64,000 nucleotides of DNA from Fervidobacterium sp. UBA5837 (GTDB lineage: Bacteria; Thermotogota; Thermotogae; Thermotogales; Fervidobacteriaceae), in contig DJGV01000016.1 of assembly GCA_002432805.1 (NCBI GenBank), positions 34,191 through 98,190 on the forward strand, in the 5' to 3' direction. Below, in pieces: positions 61,479 to 64,000 of the stretch (position 1 is the first letter of the stretch; the number at the start of each line of letters is the position of its first letter). The position numbers and the translations under genes were made by a program. Below the pieces are notes generated by a model that was not told where the DNA came from, searched no databases, and worked only from the letters and a program-made list of their open reading frames with translations.

Positions 61479-63791
61479 CTATCTCCTAAGATTCACAACT
61501 TCTTGAAGTATCTGGTCAGCAGTAGTTATCGTTCTCGCATTTGCTTGGAAACCTCTTTGAGCGATTATGAGTTTTGTAAATTCTTCAGAAAGGTCAACAT
61601 TTGACATCTCGAGTGCACCAGCAACCAAAGAACCAAATCCACCTTTGCTTGGTTGACCAATTCTCGCTGTGCCACTATTCGCACTCTCACCATACAGAGA
61701 ATTTCCAGATTCGATAAGTCCTGCTGGATTGTTGAACGTTGCCAATGCAACTTTACCCAACGTATCAACTAAGCCATTTGTAAATGAACCAACGATATCT
61801 CCATTTTCCGATATTGAGAATGACTCCAAGACCCCTTGTGCATTACCGTCTTGACTTTTTACAAATGCATCACCGAGCGCAGCAAATTGTGTTACACCAT
61901 TCAAATCAAGTTTTATCTTAACAGTACCGTCCCCGTTCTCTCCTGCATCAAATTGAATGGCATCGATATTTTCTCCTTCACTGATACGGCCGTTCGCAGG
62001 ATTAAAAGAATTCACAGCCAACAATCTACCCGTCTTATCAAACCTTGCAACACCATACGTACCACCCATAATTTCTGATGCAGTGTCGTAATTCGACAGG
62101 TACTTGATATTCTCGCCCGACGCACTTCTCATTCTGAACGCCCATACATTTTCCTTATCGTCATAAACTGAGGCAAGCTTTACAAAATCTGTGTAAATCG
62201 TGTAAGGATTACCGAGTGAGTCGTATACCTGTGTAGATGTAGTGTAAAATGGTGACTGGAAAGATGCAACTGCGAAATTCGTTGGATTATCTGCTTCATA
62301 AAACCTTGGTTCGCCTGCACCTGGAATTGTTAATAAATCAACCTTTGATGGTTGGTAAATATTATCAACGTAAGCATTATCAAGCTTAAAGTTAGTGTCA
62401 TACACAGTATTATCACCATTGAGAAGTAATGTGTTGTATATTCCAACAACATCACCAGAAACTGAATCTTTGGCGATTCTTGTAACTCCATACTTTCCTT
62501 GCGTGTACTCGAAATTCACTCTTCCGCTTGCACCATCGGATGTTGCAGTAACAACCTCAGAACCAAACATCTTTCCATTGATCATGACTCTGACTCTGTA
62601 CTGTGTTCCGGCAATTAAAGAGGGATCCGATATATTCTGAGTACCTGCTGCATTTATATCCTGTGCTGCTATGGCAGTTGGAGTTCCATCCATATTCTCC
62701 ACAACATATTGGACGGTAAAATTCCTTGTCAATTGTCCTGAGACCGTTGATGAGACACTCTGAAAATCGAATTCCATATCGCTGGGCATAACCTCTTGAG
62801 TAGACGATGCGACTTCTATCGTGTACGTCTGGCCATCAACGAGTTTTTCGGAGATCATCTGTTCTGTTAAATTACCATTCAAAACATTCCTCGATAGAGT
62901 ATCTACAATTTTTCCTGTAGAATCTCTTATTATGAACAGATAATTACCATCTTGCTGTTGGACTGGTGTTGTGATATTTAATACCCCTAAGTTAGCTGTT
63001 CCGGACATAGACTGCTTTATCGCACCAGAACTTACAACATTACCGAACTTGTCGAATTTTATGTACACTTTTCCATCCATCTTGTCATCAAGATTCGCAT
63101 CGATCTTTGCCGTGTATATTTGATAATCTCCAAAAGTATCCTCGAGACCTCCAAGGTCTCTTTCAAAGACAACTTTTGTGTTTACCGTTCTACCTCCGTA
63201 GCCATTCAACGCAATAACAAGTTTCTCAGGTCCTACTCTTGAATCCAGATTTCCAGAAAGTACCATTCGTGAGGTCTGTTTTGCTGCCATGCTCAATCCA
63301 GAAGAAATCTGCATCTTTCCTATAGGTCTATTCGTATCTATGAATCTCTTGCCCGTTAATGGATCCACTTCTGCAACCCAGCCTTGTAATTCCAAACCAG
63401 TAGTTGGTTGCACAATGGTACCACTGAGATCAAGGTCAAAATTTCCTGCCCTCGTATAGTACTGCCTTTGACCATTGGAAAGGATGAAAAACCCTTCTCC
63501 TTGAATTGCAAGGTCTGTCTTCTTTCCGGTGTTTTGAAAACTGCCTTGGTTCATCAATTTGTCGATCGATGCAACACGTATACCGTAACCTATCTGCTTC
63601 GGATTCGTGCCACCAGTATTATCGGTTGCTCTTCGTGACATATCCAATATTTGAGAAAAATTCGTTGCATACGTAACCCTTGAGCCCTTAAATCCGGTTG
63701 TGTTAACATTTGCGATATTGTTACTCACCACATCGATCTCTTGTTGGAATCCCTGTAGGCCAGAGACACCACTATAGAGCGATCTCATCAT
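61479..63791 (-). CDS. flgE: Flagellar hook protein FlgE
   Basis: 770 aa, ATG 63791 with GAGGTG upstream. N-terminal MRSLYSGVSGLQGFQQEIDVVSNNIANVNTTGFKG and the C-terminal NVDLSEEFTKLIIAQRGFQANARTI are the rod/hook signature helices. Much longer than the enteric hook protein (about 400 aa): the extra length is central, between about residues 150 and 560, with repeats of beta-rich segments, so the surface-exposed hook domains are enlarged. Follows flgD. Confidence 0.96.
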   Translation of the reverse strand: MMRSLYSGVSGLQGFQQEIDVVSNNIANVNTTGFKGSRVTYATNFSQILDMSRRATDNTGGTNPKQIGYGIRVASIDKLMNQGSFQNTGKKTDLAIQGEGFFILSNGQRQYYTRAGNFDLDLSGTIVQPTTGLELQGWVAEVDPLTGKRFIDTNRPIGKMQISSGLSMAAKQTSRMVLSGNLDSRVGPEKLVIALNGYGGRTVNTKVVFERDLGGLEDTFGDYQIYTAKIDANLDDKMDGKVYIKFDKFGNVVSSGAIKQSMSGTANLGVLNITTPVQQQDGNYLFIIRDSTGKIVDTLSRNVLNGNLTEQMISEKLVDGQTYTIEVASSTQEVMPSDMEFDFQSVSSTVSGQLTRNFTVQYVVENMDGTPTAIAAQDINAAGTQNISDPSLIAGTQYRVRVMINGKMFGSEVVTATSDGASGRVNFEYTQGKYGVTRIAKDSVSGDVVGIYNTLLLNGDNTVYDTNFKLDNAYVDNIYQPSKVDLLTIPGAGEPRFYEADNPTNFAVASFQSPFYTTSTQVYDSLGNPYTIYTDFVKLASVYDDKENVWAFRMRSASGENIKYLSNYDTASEIMGGTYGVARFDKTGRLLAVNSFNPANGRISEGENIDAIQFDAGENGDGTVKIKLDLNGVTQFAALGDAFVKSQDGNAQGVLESFSISENGDIVGSFTNGLVDTLGKVALATFNNPAGLIESGNSLYGESANSGTARIGQPSKGGFGSLVAGALEMSNVDLSEEFTKLIIAQRGFQANARTITTADQILQEVVNLRR

Positions 63792-63805
63792 ATGTCTTCA
63801 CCTCT

Positions 63806-64000
63806 TCATGCGTAGATTTCTGATATTTGTGAGATGTCGTAAACAACGCCATTTATCACTATCTTTATATTGTTGCCATCGAATTGCACACCGCTTATCG
63901 TTCCACTCTCAACACATGGAATTTCTTCTAACGTTCCATCAGAAGTCGTTTTCATCAATTTAAATGAATACCGACCATCTTCAACTTTTGTTCCGGAACT
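63806..64000 (-). CDS. flgD: Flagellar hook capping protein FlgD (C-terminal part; 5' end outside window)
   Basis: The last 64 codons and the TGA stop are inside the window (…DGTLEEIPCVESG, GTISGVQFDGN, NIKIVINGVVYDIS). The pattern GxxxGVxFDxxxxxIxINGxxYxxxxIxxI is the FlgD end. It lies 14 bases before flgE, which supports the call. Confidence 0.85.
   Translation of the reverse strand, partial: SSGTKVEDGRYSFKLMKTTSDGTLEEIPCVESGTISGVQFDGNNIKIVINGVVYDISQISEIYA

Noticed and set aside
1..64000. tRNA or rRNA genes and mobile elements
   Set aside because: Intergenic gaps were read for cloverleaf, rRNA-like and transposase signals; none was convincing.

Overview
This window is a gene-dense piece of a thermophilic Thermotogales chromosome, most likely Fervidobacterium or a close relative. 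The evidence is the combination of Thermotogales-type proteins (a toga-like outer-membrane barrel, a MreB/MreC-like/MurA block, a GlgC-GlgD pair, a full MEP isoprenoid set, a FliY-type flagellar switch), moderate-to-low GC, strong GGAGG ribosome sites, TGnTATAAT promoters and many TTG/GTG starts. The genus is an inference from gene content. I see no rRNA, tRNA, insertion sequence, prophage or CRISPR array. Long intergenic stretches are rare; only two exceed 300 bases.

Layout. 1-6903: a truncated SLBB polysaccharide-export protein (minus) diverges from a nucleotide-sugar dehydrogenase whose promoter carries a perfect 19-bp palindrome; then a seven-repeat FN3-like lipoprotein, methylglyoxal synthase and an AI-2E-family permease. 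6919-11890 (minus): a PhoB/PhoR-like two-component pair, a pyrimidine-nucleoside phosphorylase and an exported phosphodiester glycosidase. 12228-15858 (plus): a tightly coupled three-gene operon of an opine-dehydrogenase-like enzyme, a fused B12-binding/glutamate-mutase-like protein and a D-Ala-D-Ala-ligase-like ATP-grasp enzyme. I do not recognise an established pathway for this trio, and it is the best candidate for an undescribed system. 15873-19081: an outer-membrane barrel, a conserved unknown protein and Hsp33.

19098-33851 (minus) is an envelope, isoprenoid and glycogen block: a CapD-like dehydratase, murA, a degenerate GGDEF protein, a MreC-like protein, mreB, alaS, cdsA, uppS, frr, an unusual GNAT-IspF fusion, a tail-anchored unknown protein, then glgC and glgD. 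33907-47808 (minus) is housekeeping: deoC, smpB, yraN, gatC, csrA, fliW, a lipase, rseC, a FakA-like kinase, an Asp23 protein, dxs, serS, mtnA, a SurA-like foldase and leuS.

48104-56823 (plus): mgtE, preceded by a short leader ORF ending Pro-Pro-stop, followed by a small coiled-coil membrane protein, uvrA, rdgB, an orphan hutI, a NusG-II-domain protein with its Gx-family permease, and a GH1 beta-glucosidase; a bidirectional hairpin closes the run. 56900-64000 (minus): a flagellar operon read flgD (partial), flgE, flbD, motA, motB, fliL, fliM, fliY.

Functional links: dxs, ispF, uppS and the Gx permease concern isoprenoid supply; murA, mreB/C, uppS and cdsA concern the envelope; csrA-fliW ties translation control to the flagellar genes at the right end. 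All calls come from reading the sequence. No database search was possible, and start sites were chosen from visible ribosome-binding sites.
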